A DNA stretch of 64,000 nt, taken from Pyropia yezoensis. Its lineage: Eukaryota; Rhodophyta; Bangiophyceae; Bangiales; Bangiaceae. A program made the translations under genes and the position numbers. The notes beneath the pieces are model-generated. The model worked only from the letters and a program-made list of their open reading frames with translations. It made no database searches and was not told the DNA's origin. Within the stretch, counting starts at the first letter, position 1. Every line of letters starts with the position of its first letter. The stretch is taken from NCBI GenBank assembly GCA_009829735.1, contig CM020620.1, positions 21,550,020 to 21,614,019 of the forward strand, read 5' to 3'. Below, one piece after another: positions 31,201 to 39,188 of this stretch.

Positions 31201-34200
31201 TCACGTTGAGGGAGGGCTGTCAGGGTCTATCTCATTCCAGGCACAGTACGCCCGGACCTTCTCAGCGGGAAGGTCCTCCACATACTCCCACGTATCATCC
31301 TTGGCTTTGTAGCCAAACCAACGCACCCTCAACATGAGGCGGTCAGTGTCTTCATCCCATCCGTGGTCGATGAACTTATCAAACACGTACTCCTGTGGGC
31401 CCTGTTTGGCCGCAGGCAGTGAGGGGAGGCGCCACGATTCTAACGCACGCGCCCAAGCTGGGTCGCCTGCAGGCGGTGGTGCAACTTTGACCACGTCCTG
31501 TCCGTTCACTGTGCGGACCCCATCGTCACTTTCGATGGTGAAGCGCCGCCCATCAGTACGAAGGACCTGGTACGGTCCCTTCGTCTGGAATACCAGCTTA
31601 CCCCCAGTTGGGGTGTGCGAGTGTACCAGCACCCAGTCACCCTGCTCGGGGACGTGCTTAGCATTGCGCACCTTTTTGTCAGAGGTACGCTTGTAGCGCT
31701 TTTGTGCTTTGTCCATCTCAGCCCTGACTTTAGGGATGAGGTTTTCAAGCCTAGCAGCGAACTCCGCCTTACTCTCAGTAGGAGTAGGCGTACTGCCACC
31801 ATCCTCCCTAGTTGGGAGCGACCGCCGCACGGCAATAGACCGCACACGACGGGGGGTCACAAAAGCGAGGGGTACTTCCCCTGTAGATGAGTGAACCTGC
31901 GAATTGTAGGCAGTAGTAAGGATAGAAATGTATTGGTCCCACGTCTTCACGTGCTCACTCACATAGTGGCGCAGCTGCCTAACAATAGTTTTGTTGAATC
32001 GCTCCACCTGCCCATTAGTTTGTGGGTGGTAGGGGGTGGCATAGTTTGCCTCAACCCCCAACATATCCAGCACTCCCTGAAACAGTACAGACGCAAATTG
32101 CGGTCCATTGTCCGATAGTGTACTATCTGGGATGCCATACGCGGCAACCCAGTGATCTAGGAAGGCTGACACGACCGACATGGCCGTGATCTCTGCCAGT
32201 CGGATCGCTCGCGTAAGTTTCGTGAAGCGGTCACAGATGACCAGGAGGTACTGGTTGCCCTCCTCGGTCACTGGCAGTGGCCCAAGGATGTCCATCGCTA
32301 ACGCGGCGAAGGGCTCCTTGGCCGGGAACAATAACATAGCCGTACTAGGCCCCCGTTCCATCAGACGGTTCTGTGCACAACTTGTGCAGGCAGCCACCCA
32401 ACTGTAGATGTCCACCACCATGGACGGCCAGTCGTACCTGGTCCTCAGGGTCTGGTACAGTTTACTAGACCCCAGGTTTCCACCCGTGGGAGCGTTGTGC
32501 TCCCTCTCAAGGATACTGTCCTTGAGGGATGCGGGGACGACAAGTTGTTCGGTCCCCTGGAATACCCCCCTCCTCATGAGGAGGCCATCGTCTCCCAGAA
32601 AGAAACGCGTCTCTACCACTGTATCCAGTATATCCCTCTGCGACTTGCAGAAGGGATCCTCGGCCTGGGCCTTCACCACCTCGTCCAGGGACAGGGGCAA
32701 GTACTTCTTGTTCCCTGGCGCCTCGGGGTTCAACGCCTGACCCGAGCGCGTGACTACCCCCACGATGGGGATGTCCTCATCGACTGGATTAGTGTCCAGC
32801 CCCTCGGTAGGTACCCGAGAGAGGCCGTCGGCAAGGGCATGTTGCCTGCCGGGTCGGTACTCAATGTCAAAGTTGAAGGGTGCCAGTCGCACCCTCCACC
32901 GGTTGAGACGAGTGTTTGTACAGTCCGTCTTAAAGATGAACTGCAACGCGCGGTGGTCACAGCGGATGAGGAACTTCTCACCCTCCAGGTAGTGACGAAG
33001 TAACGTCTCCGCCCACACCAATGCGAGTCCTTCCAACTCGGTGACTCCGTAGTTCTTCTCGGCCGAGTTCAGCCCCTTACTAAAGTATCCCACCGGCAAG
33101 TACTCCTTGTCCGGCTGCTGCTGAAGCAACACACAACCAAGTTGGTCGTAGCTAGCGTCCACATCCAGGATGTAGTGGCCTCCCAACCTGGGAATAGCCA
33201 AGATGGGGGGCTTCAGCAGAAGGTCCCGAAGAGTCTCAAAGGATTCCTGCTCCACCCGACTTGGGGGAGGCAGGTTCTTCGGTAGCGTTGAGCTCACTAG
33301 CTCATTCAACGGCTTCGCCACCTTGGCGAAGCCCTTGGTGAAACGTCGGTACACGTTACACATCCCGAGGAAGCTCCTCATCTGGGTCTGGGTCCGGGGG
33401 TACTGAGCCTTACGAATGGCCCTCAAGTTCTTCTCGTTAACACTGAGTCGCCCCGGGCGGACAACATGTCCCAAGTACTCCACCTCTTGAGTAAAGAGGT
33501 GGCACTTACTCGCCTTCAGTGACACACCGGCGTCAGCAAGTAGCTTGAACACCTGGCCAAGATGGCCAATGTGTTCCTCCGGACTTCGGGAGAACACAAT
33601 GATATCGTCTAGGTACACAAGACAGATCTGCCACCGTACTCCGGCCAGAATCATGTCCATAGCGCGCTGGAAAGTTGCCGGCGCGTTACACAGACCAAAC
33701 GGTAGGCGCTTGCACTGGTAGGTACCACAGTGACAGGTAAAGGTAGTTTTATGCCTGTCCTCCGGGGCAATGGGAATTTGCCAGTACCCCGCGTTACAGT
33801 CCAGGGTAGAGAACACGTTTGCCTCCCCCAGAGAGTCCAGACAGTCATCCATCCTGGGTAGGGGATAACTGTCCTTCACCGTGCTCTCGTTGAGCTTACG
33901 GTAGTCGATACAAAACCGGGGGGTCCCATCAACTTTGGGGACGATAACCACCGGACTCGCCCACTCGGCGTTGCTGGCCTCGATCACATCGAGGGCCTCC
34001 ATGCGAGCAACTTGCTCCTTAACGAGGGCCCTTGAACGAGGTCCTCCCCTATACGGTTGTTGGCGTATAGGGGGTGCACCGGGCTTCAACTCGATCCGGT
34101 GTTGGGTGGCTCTCATGAGTCCCAATCGACCATCCCACAACTTGTGATATTGGTCCAAGAGGCGCTCAACTTGAACCCTCAACCTGGGGGGGAGACCCTC

Positions 34201-35184
34201 CATGTTCACATGGGGTCGAGGAGAGGCGGCCGACTTGGCTTGATGCTTCTCCTTTCCGGACTTCGGGTCGCTACTTGCGCCCGCGTTGAGGGTGACCGTT
34301 ACTACCGGTCCCTCGTGTTGGTCGATATAGCCGAACTTGGCTCCCGACTTGAAGTACTTGGGCGTCGGGCTCAGGTTCATCACCTGGATCCTCCACGGGA
34401 CTCCGGCTTTGGAGTCCATCGTGCCAAGGGCAACATGCACTTGGTGCTTGCGAGCAAGACGGGGGTGAGGGTGCACCAACCCGTTCCCCGTATAATCAGT
34501 TACAATGTCAACGTGCGCCACCGAGTTGGGGGGCAACGTGACTTTGCGGGCTAAACGCAGGGTAGCAGTAAACCCTTCCCTCACCGAACAAACAGGCTTC
34601 GACTGTGAGACTGTCACAGGAGCCACAGACTTTCCCTTACCAAGGATGGGGATAGTCTCCCCATTCATCAACTTGACCCAGTACTCAGGGCCACAAATCA
34701 AAGGCACTTGTGTAACAACATAAGGGGTACCCAGAAGCAGGGGTACTGATATATTCTCAACTACGCCATAGGTCACGTCGACCTCATGGGTCCCCAACCT
34801 AGTTGGTAGGGTCACGGCACCAACGATGGGAAGTACCCCACCATTGATGTCAATCATATGGTCAGCTTTGGACCTCCAGCGTTGGAGCTTCACCTCCTTC
34901 GGTAATAGCGACTTGCGTATCAAGGAGGCTCCTGACCCGGTATCAAGTACGATACGGGCACAACAGGCGCGGCCGGGGGCAAGTTGCACCCGTCCAGCCA
35001 CCTGGAAGTTCTCACCCGTCAGCACCGTGATGACCCGACGTGGGTTTACGTTCTTGGGGAGTCCTACCCGGAGTGGGCGGACTCCCTTAGGTCGCCGCAG
35101 TATCCGGCACGGTTGGTTCGTCCTCCTGGCCCACTTGGCCGAGGCTGCCGTCGTGAGCTTCGGACGACCAGCCCCAACGGTCAT
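31201..35184 (-). CDS. Pol of element C (1327 aa)
   Basis: A complete Ty3 chromovirus polyprotein. Protease VLDTGSGASLI (Asp near residue 81); RT with FCIDYRKLNE, STLDCNAGYW and VYLDDIIVFS (524 on); RNase H with DVDASYDQLG, TELEGLALVWA and RCDHRALQF; integrase with an HHCC region (CTSCAQN), AMDILGPLP, LSDNGPQFA (about 1025) and the Glu of NGQVERFN; and a C-terminal chromodomain (MLRVRWFGYKAKDDTWEYV, about 1280). ATG 35184 overlaps the gag stop as ATGA, but the frame is open upstream to the slippery heptamer. Expression by -1 frameshift is therefore as likely as reinitiation. All catalytic residues I looked for are present. Confidence 0.92.
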   Translation of the reverse strand: MTVGAGRPKLTTAASAKWARRTNQPCRILRRPKGVRPLRVGLPKNVNPRRVITVLTGENFQVAGRVQLAPGRACCARIVLDTGSGASLIRKSLLPKEVKLQRWRSKADHMIDINGGVLPIVGAVTLPTRLGTHEVDVTYGVVENISVPLLLGTPYVVTQVPLICGPEYWVKLMNGETIPILGKGKSVAPVTVSQSKPVCSVREGFTATLRLARKVTLPPNSVAHVDIVTDYTGNGLVHPHPRLARKHQVHVALGTMDSKAGVPWRIQVMNLSPTPKYFKSGAKFGYIDQHEGPVVTVTLNAGASSDPKSGKEKHQAKSAASPRPHVNMEGLPPRLRVQVERLLDQYHKLWDGRLGLMRATQHRIELKPGAPPIRQQPYRGGPRSRALVKEQVARMEALDVIEASNAEWASPVVIVPKVDGTPRFCIDYRKLNESTVKDSYPLPRMDDCLDSLGEANVFSTLDCNAGYWQIPIAPEDRHKTTFTCHCGTYQCKRLPFGLCNAPATFQRAMDMILAGVRWQICLVYLDDIIVFSRSPEEHIGHLGQVFKLLADAGVSLKASKCHLFTQEVEYLGHVVRPGRLSVNEKNLRAIRKAQYPRTQTQMRSFLGMCNVYRRFTKGFAKVAKPLNELVSSTLPKNLPPPSRVEQESFETLRDLLLKPPILAIPRLGGHYILDVDASYDQLGCVLLQQQPDKEYLPVGYFSKGLNSAEKNYGVTELEGLALVWAETLLRHYLEGEKFLIRCDHRALQFIFKTDCTNTRLNRWRVRLAPFNFDIEYRPGRQHALADGLSRVPTEGLDTNPVDEDIPIVGVVTRSGQALNPEAPGNKKYLPLSLDEVVKAQAEDPFCKSQRDILDTVVETRFFLGDDGLLMRRGVFQGTEQLVVPASLKDSILEREHNAPTGGNLGSSKLYQTLRTRYDWPSMVVDIYSWVAACTSCAQNRLMERGPSTAMLLFPAKEPFAALAMDILGPLPVTEEGNQYLLVICDRFTKLTRAIRLAEITAMSVVSAFLDHWVAAYGIPDSTLSDNGPQFASVLFQGVLDMLGVEANYATPYHPQTNGQVERFNKTIVRQLRHYVSEHVKTWDQYISILTTAYNSQVHSSTGEVPLAFVTPRRVRSIAVRRSLPTREDGGSTPTPTESKAEFAARLENLIPKVRAEMDKAQKRYKRTSDKKVRNAKHVPEQGDWVLVHSHTPTGGKLVFQTKGPYQVLRTDGRRFTIESDDGVRTVNGQDVVKVAPPPAGDPAWARALESWRLPSLPAAKQGPQEYVFDKFIDHGWDEDTDRLMLRVRWFGYKAKDDTWEYVEDLPAEKVRAYCAWNEIDPDSPPST

Positions 35185-37151
35185 TCGTTTCCCGCCGACT
35201 TGGCGTCCGAATCTGAGGGCGGGGAGGAAGACGACGAGTCCGAGGACGACGTGTCCGCCTCCTCCGCCGAGGGTGTGGCGACCGCAACGACCGGTCGAGA
35301 CCCACCCTCGCCGCGTGAACGTACTTCGTTCGTAGCCGACTTTTTACTCGCATTCCTAACAAGTTGTTGGATGCGTTTACTCAACTTGGGGCAATCATAT
35401 GCCCAGTGACCATCGGAGTTGCAGTTCCAACACCGATGGTCCGTTCCGGGGGGGGTCTTCCCAACTGGGGAAGACGAAGGGATACCCTGGGAAGTTCCCA
35501 CGGCAGCTACCACCCTCTCCTTGCGGATTCGGCGTGCCTCTCTCAACTCTCTGGCCTGGCGCGCCTCCTCCCGTTCCTTGGCCAACTCGGCCTGACGCTC
35601 CTGGCGTTGTTCCTCCCGCAACTTGCGGTAGGCCTCGCCTCTGCGATAGGCGAACCTGGCCAACTCGGCCAGGGTCGCCCGGGCAGTGTTATGCTCCCGG
35701 GTCTCCATCCGGACTGACCAATGGAGTCCCTCCACAAACCGACTCTTCACCACAGCTTGTGGATGAAGAAACCCACAAAGATTGTTGAGCTTACGGACTC
35801 GCTCCGCAAAGGACAACTCGTCCTCCGCCTCTTCCTGATGGGCTTGCGTAAACTCCTCGACTTGAGAAGCCAACGCTGCCTCATCAACCATGGCTCTCAA
35901 CAACCAGTTGACGAGCTCCAAATAGGACGTCACCTCTTCAGCGCCTCCACTTGAGGAGCTGGGCATGACGGACATAAGTTCTGTCCGTAGGTCGCCCTTC
36001 GTAAACTCCTGTAGCATATAAAACGCCATGCCTTCACTTATGGCATTGTCGTCACAGGCTTTTGTGAAACGACGTAGGAACTCAAAGACACGGAGGGGGG
36101 GAGTTCCGTCCCACTCCGCTTTGTGCCCAAAAGAATGAAGTGCATTCTTCTTGGCACGGCCCATGGCTCGGGCCTGGTCAGGACCATACGCCACCGACTT
36201 GTTGTGGAGGGCGTAGGTCTCACAGTCAAAGATCCTCTGGTAGACCGGGTTGGCTACCTGGATCTTGGGCGGCACCTCACGTTGAGGGAACAGCCGCTGT
36301 GGCACTGGAGTAAGTTGACCCTCAGCGCCTGTAGTCTGGTACGGCGAGCTTGGTGTAGCCGCCGGCGTTTCCGAGGGGAACTCCCCCGTGAAGGGCGTAC
36401 GCCCCGCCGAGAATGGTGCGGCTCCCACGTTGGGAGTCACAGGGGTCCCCCCCTGTTCGGGGCGACCCGGAATAGGCGTCAGGAGAGATTCCCCCTGCGC
36501 CTGCGGGCTCGAAAGCCCCAGTCCGGTCTGGACATTAAGGCCATCTGGCAAACTCGCCACAATCTGATTCAGAATAGTATTCGTCATCGTGACCACCAGG
36601 TCCGGCAAAGTCTGCCGCAACACATTGGTCGCCTCCCGACGGACAGTTTCCGCGAGGAGGGGATTGACGACTCCAGTTGAGTCTCGGTCCGCCTCCGGGA
36701 GTCCACCTGAGGGGTAACCACGTTCCTCAGGGGTCTCAACCGGGGGCATGGGCGCGAGCCCATCGCCGACCAACGGAGGTCCGCCGTCCTCCGTAAGCCT
36801 AGTTGGCGACGGCTCCAAGCCAAAGTTGGCTCCAACCCGAGTGGAACCCGCGGGGACAGTCCTCACCCCTTGGGACGTTCCCGTTGAGTATACCACGCGG
36901 TGGCCAGACTTCGGCCCACCCACATCAGAAGTGTCACCCGAGTGAACTCCCGACTGAGTCGGGGTGGCCTGTTGCCCGCCCGTACTTCCAGTCCTGCTGG
37001 CTTGAGGGACCTCTAGTCCCTCTGCGACCCCAGGGAAACCCACCTGTGTCTCACCAGTATTCAAAGGCACTGAAGTACGTGCGTCACCCGTGTGCTCCCC
37101 GGACGACGGGAGGTCCGAACTAGCCATGTTGGCTGACGATCCGTATGACAC
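35181..37151 (-). CDS. Gag of element C (656 aa)
   Basis: An intact gag. The N-terminal 300 residues are Gly/Pro/Ser/Thr-rich. A capsid-like helical region with VFEFLRRFTKACDDNAISEG follows and closely matches AFLRRFVKACNDNDVSEG of gag B. A long charged coiled-coil-like stretch rich in Arg/Glu/Ala (about residues 510-565) precedes one CCHC knuckle, CWNCNSDGHWAYDC, and an acidic Ser-rich tail. It ends GGA AAC GAA TGA, with the slippery heptamer GGGAAAC at 35187-35193. ATG 37151 lies 95 nt after the LTR. Confidence 0.9.
   Translation of the reverse strand: MSYGSSANMASSDLPSSGEHTGDARTSVPLNTGETQVGFPGVAEGLEVPQASRTGSTGGQQATPTQSGVHSGDTSDVGGPKSGHRVVYSTGTSQGVRTVPAGSTRVGANFGLEPSPTRLTEDGGPPLVGDGLAPMPPVETPEERGYPSGGLPEADRDSTGVVNPLLAETVRREATNVLRQTLPDLVVTMTNTILNQIVASLPDGLNVQTGLGLSSPQAQGESLLTPIPGRPEQGGTPVTPNVGAAPFSAGRTPFTGEFPSETPAATPSSPYQTTGAEGQLTPVPQRLFPQREVPPKIQVANPVYQRIFDCETYALHNKSVAYGPDQARAMGRAKKNALHSFGHKAEWDGTPPLRVFEFLRRFTKACDDNAISEGMAFYMLQEFTKGDLRTELMSVMPSSSSGGAEEVTSYLELVNWLLRAMVDEAALASQVEEFTQAHQEEAEDELSFAERVRKLNNLCGFLHPQAVVKSRFVEGLHWSVRMETREHNTARATLAELARFAYRRGEAYRKLREEQRQERQAELAKEREEARQARELREARRIRKERVVAAVGTSQGIPSSSPVGKTPPGTDHRCWNCNSDGHWAYDCPKLSKRIQQLVRNASKKSATNEVRSRGEGGSRPVVAVATPSAEEADTSSSDSSSSSPPSDSDAKSAGNE
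35187..35193 (-). promoter_or_regulatory. Candidate -1 frameshift site, GGGAAAC (element C)
   Basis: In the gag frame this is G-GGA-AAC, followed by GAA TGA. Pol lies in the -1 frame, which reads CGA ATG ACC directly after the heptamer. Same position and phase as in element B. Confidence 0.7.
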
Positions 37152-37228
37152 GGTCCAAGTCCACCGTTCCTGTGAGACAGAGGGCCCCCTACACCCGGGT
37201 GCACCCGGAGGTAAAGTTTACCTCTGTC

Positions 37229-37246
37229 CCCTGCTGCTCCACCAAA
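37229..37246 (-). promoter_or_regulatory. Primer-binding site of element C
   Basis: On minus, TTTGGTGGAGCAGCAGGG follows the LTR. It is the same tRNA complement as in A and B. Confidence 0.85.
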
Positions 37247-37717
37247 TGTGGCAAAAACCACAAGCACACACGGCACCCAAGTTGGGGCGGTGTGCAAGGG
37301 CTTCCTCCCGTGTCGGGGGAACCGGAAGAAGTGCAAGTCGCACACACTCTGTCCCTGTTGTGGGGCAAACGCCCCACGGACAAACAAGAGGATGGTGTGT
37401 GGTCCAACAGTTTCTTGGTCGGGACGGGGACGCAGGGCCAAGCCCGGCTGTCCCTCCCCTTATCCCCCCAGGGTCCACTCAGAATCTCGCCACTCAGAAT
37501 CTCCCACCCCAGCACCTGCCCACCGGGCCACACGAAAATTCAAGACGATAAATGCAGAAAACCGTCAAATCCAAGTTGGATTTACTACTAAGCTAACTAT
37601 CCCAAACTTAGGGAATATGGACCCAAATGCAGGGGGAGGAACGGGTCAGGCTAGTGGCCTGCCGCCCCTTGAATGGCACGTGTTGCCCCCCCCTACCTGG
37701 GGGTCAATACTGCCACA
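37247..37717 (-). repeat. 5' LTR of element C
   Basis: 471 bp. Right flank is the TSD GCAGG (37718-37722). On minus it is followed by the primer-binding site. Confidence 0.92.
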
Positions 37718-37722
37718 GCAGG

Positions 37723-38198
37723 AGCTGCAGCTCACCCGCGCCGACGGACGGATGGTGCGGACCCGTGTGGCATTTGCCATCCACCAGATTCTGCGGTCCA
37801 CCGTCCCTTTCTGCTCTCACCCAGAGGACCGGCTACGTGCGGCGGTAAAGTATCTAGAGGGCTGTCTGCCGCGGTTCGCTCTGTGTGAGTCGAGCTGGGG
37901 GGCGTGCGCGGTGCTGTCTCGTGGCCTGCGCCACCGCCAGCTGCAGCAGCGGCGCAGGTCATCTCGCCGCGCATCGGCGGCGGCCGTGGCCGCCGCGGAT
38001 GGCCCTGCCGCTGCTCCGGTTGGCCTTTCCGCTGCTGCCCCCCGGGATGGCAATCCTGCCGTGGCTGCCGCCGCCGCTGCGTCGGTTGCGCCTGCTGCTG
38101 CTGCGGAGGGCAACGGCGGCGGCGCTGCCATCGTGGGGACGCGAGAGCAGCAGCTGGCACAGCAGCAGCTGGCAGTTTTTAGCGAGCTCGAGCAGTAG
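37723..38198 (+). pseudogene. Second gene of the CACTA-like element, 3' part
   Basis: This continues the frame after the GCAGG duplication (37718-37722) with ELQLTRADGRMVRTRVAFAI, a helical segment with CSHPEDRLRAAVKYLEG, and CESSWGACAVLSRGLRHR. This arrangement loosely recalls a BEN-like or other small DNA-binding fold. I would not assign it. The C-terminus is Ala-rich and ends in a Gln-rich helix before TAG at 38196-38198. It terminates about 270 bp before the right inverted repeat. Confidence 0.5.
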
Positions 38199-38472
38199 GA
38201 GATGAAAAAATAAACAGCCACTGTTCTATCGACGAGAAAAAACAAGAATGCGCACGACGCGAAAACACACACGGACTGTCGTGCGGCCGTCATCTCGCCT
38301 CTGTAAGCAACGTCCGAGGTCCCGTTGCTCCCGTTGCTCACCCCTCCGAGGGCGGCTGTGAGCCAATCAAACTGCAATCGATCGCGGTTTTGTCGCGGTT
38401 CTGGCCCCCGACTGGCTGACTGTGGGTGCGGATCACGGATCGCGGTTTTGTCGCGGTTTTGTTCCCTTAGGG
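38199..38472. other. Right subterminal region and inverted repeat of the CACTA-like element
   Basis: No gene. It contains GATCGCGGTTTTGTCGCGG twice: about 38382-38400, and again in the terminal repeat at 38438-38472. Subterminal repetition of the terminal motif is normal for CACTA elements, where the accessory protein or transposase binds. Confidence 0.65.
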
Positions 38473-38475
38473 CAG

Positions 38476-38940
38476 CTTCATGCCGTCCGTGCGCAGCGTC
38501 GCCTGAGGGTGCTTGATGAAGCTGTACACGGCAGCAGCGAAGCGCTTTGTGGCCTCTGGATTCGGAGCGACGTGGGCACCTGCGCCAACAACAACTTTCA
38601 CAGCCAGGTAGTCGTCGTGCTGTGTCCACCGAGGGCGGGCGTGCTTTACTCGGCTAGGTAGGAACTTGCCCACGCTCTCACTCTCAAGCCTGCCCTCCAT
38701 GTGGGTGGGGCGCACATCTCCAGTATCCTCAGTGCTTTGCACAGCTCTGGCAGCACGGGCACTGGACCACAGGACGCCGAGCCAACCGGCGAGGAGCCCT
38801 CGGCACTGCCCCCGGCCCAAGGCGCTGCGTCTGTGCCCATGACGACCGAGAGAGCAACGCTCTGCTGCGGCACGCGCAGCGACGCGAGCACCAGAGGAGG
38901 ACGGCGAAGCCAGCAGCACGGGTACATAGAACCCCTGCAC
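38476..38940 (-). pseudogene. SANT/Myb-like ORF, N-terminal part (interrupted)
   Basis: This minus-strand frame reads toward the CACTA-like insertion and contains WTQHDDYLAVKVVVGAG, then a helical stretch with KRFAAAVYSFIKHP, resembling the SANT/Myb-like fold seen in DNA-transposon accessory proteins. It ends exactly at the transposon boundary. The other half resumes in the same frame at 1240 after removal of the 3-bp duplication, with WDRCYLQKNR, which fits the third helix of such domains. The upstream start is not certain, since M codons at 38940 and later are possible. The function is inferred from weak pattern similarity only; a host gene fragment is the alternative. Confidence 0.35.
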
Positions 38941-39188
38941 ATGCGTTGTGCTTCGTACACAAAATAGTCACACCTCCCGCAAGTCCCTTTCTGACACTGG
39001 CCTGGCCGCCCCTGCAGGGGGGGTGCGCATATCCACGGGTTTTGGATAAAAGCGTCAATTTTTATCACAAGTGGAAAGAGGTTTTCCGATCCATGCTGCC
39101 GTCTAATATGCGTGGAAGTATCTCGCTCTCTTTAGCCAGGCGAGATATCTACGAGATAGTCACAACTTATCGACAAAAACCCTCTTGT

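Larger units (their letters stand above)
28336..37717 (-). mobile_element. Chromovirus C (Ty3/gypsy), complete
   Basis: Lies on minus. The LTRs 28336-28806 and 37247-37717 are 471 bp each (4 differences by eye), with target duplication GCAGG at 28331-28335 and 37718-37722. Order: 5' LTR (right), primer-binding site (37229-37246), gag (37151-35181), pol (35184-31201), antisense ORF (29146-31089 on plus), polypurine tract (28807-28821) and 3' LTR (left). All three ORFs are intact. The whole element is dense in short inverted repeats centred on CAACTTG or CAAGTTG. Confidence 0.93.
1244..38472. mobile_element. CACTA/EnSpm-type DNA transposon (37.2 kb with nested elements)
   Basis: Perfect 34-bp terminal inverted repeats lie at 1244-1277 (starting CCCTAAGGGAACAAAACC) and 38439-38472. 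They are flanked by a 3-bp duplication, CAG (1241-1243 and 38473-38475), the TSD length typical of CACTA elements. Subterminal copies of GGTTTTGTCGCGGTT lie near 38385. The interior carries a Tnp2-like transposase gene (1816-4131 plus 26622-27119) and a second, spliced gene (27751-38198), each split by an LTR retrotransposon. Without those insertions the element is about 5.3 kb. Both genes stay in frame when insertions and one TSD copy are subtracted, so the element may have been active until recently. Confidence 0.85.
885..39185. mobile_element. Outermost TIR element, split by the CACTA-like transposon
   Basis: The ends at 885 (AGAGGGTTTTTGTCGAT) and 39185 (its reverse complement) are inverted repeats. 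Imperfect similarity continues for about 100 bp inward and includes repeated ATATCTCG motifs (left about 905-930, right about 39140-39155) and a shared ATCGGAAAAC block. Both ends are flanked by TGT (882-884 and 39186-39188), a possible 3-bp target duplication. Without the 37-kb insertion at 1244-38472 the element would be only about 1.1 kb and would contain the minus-strand SANT-like ORF. The superfamily is not recognised, and a chance 3-bp match cannot be excluded. Confidence 0.5.
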
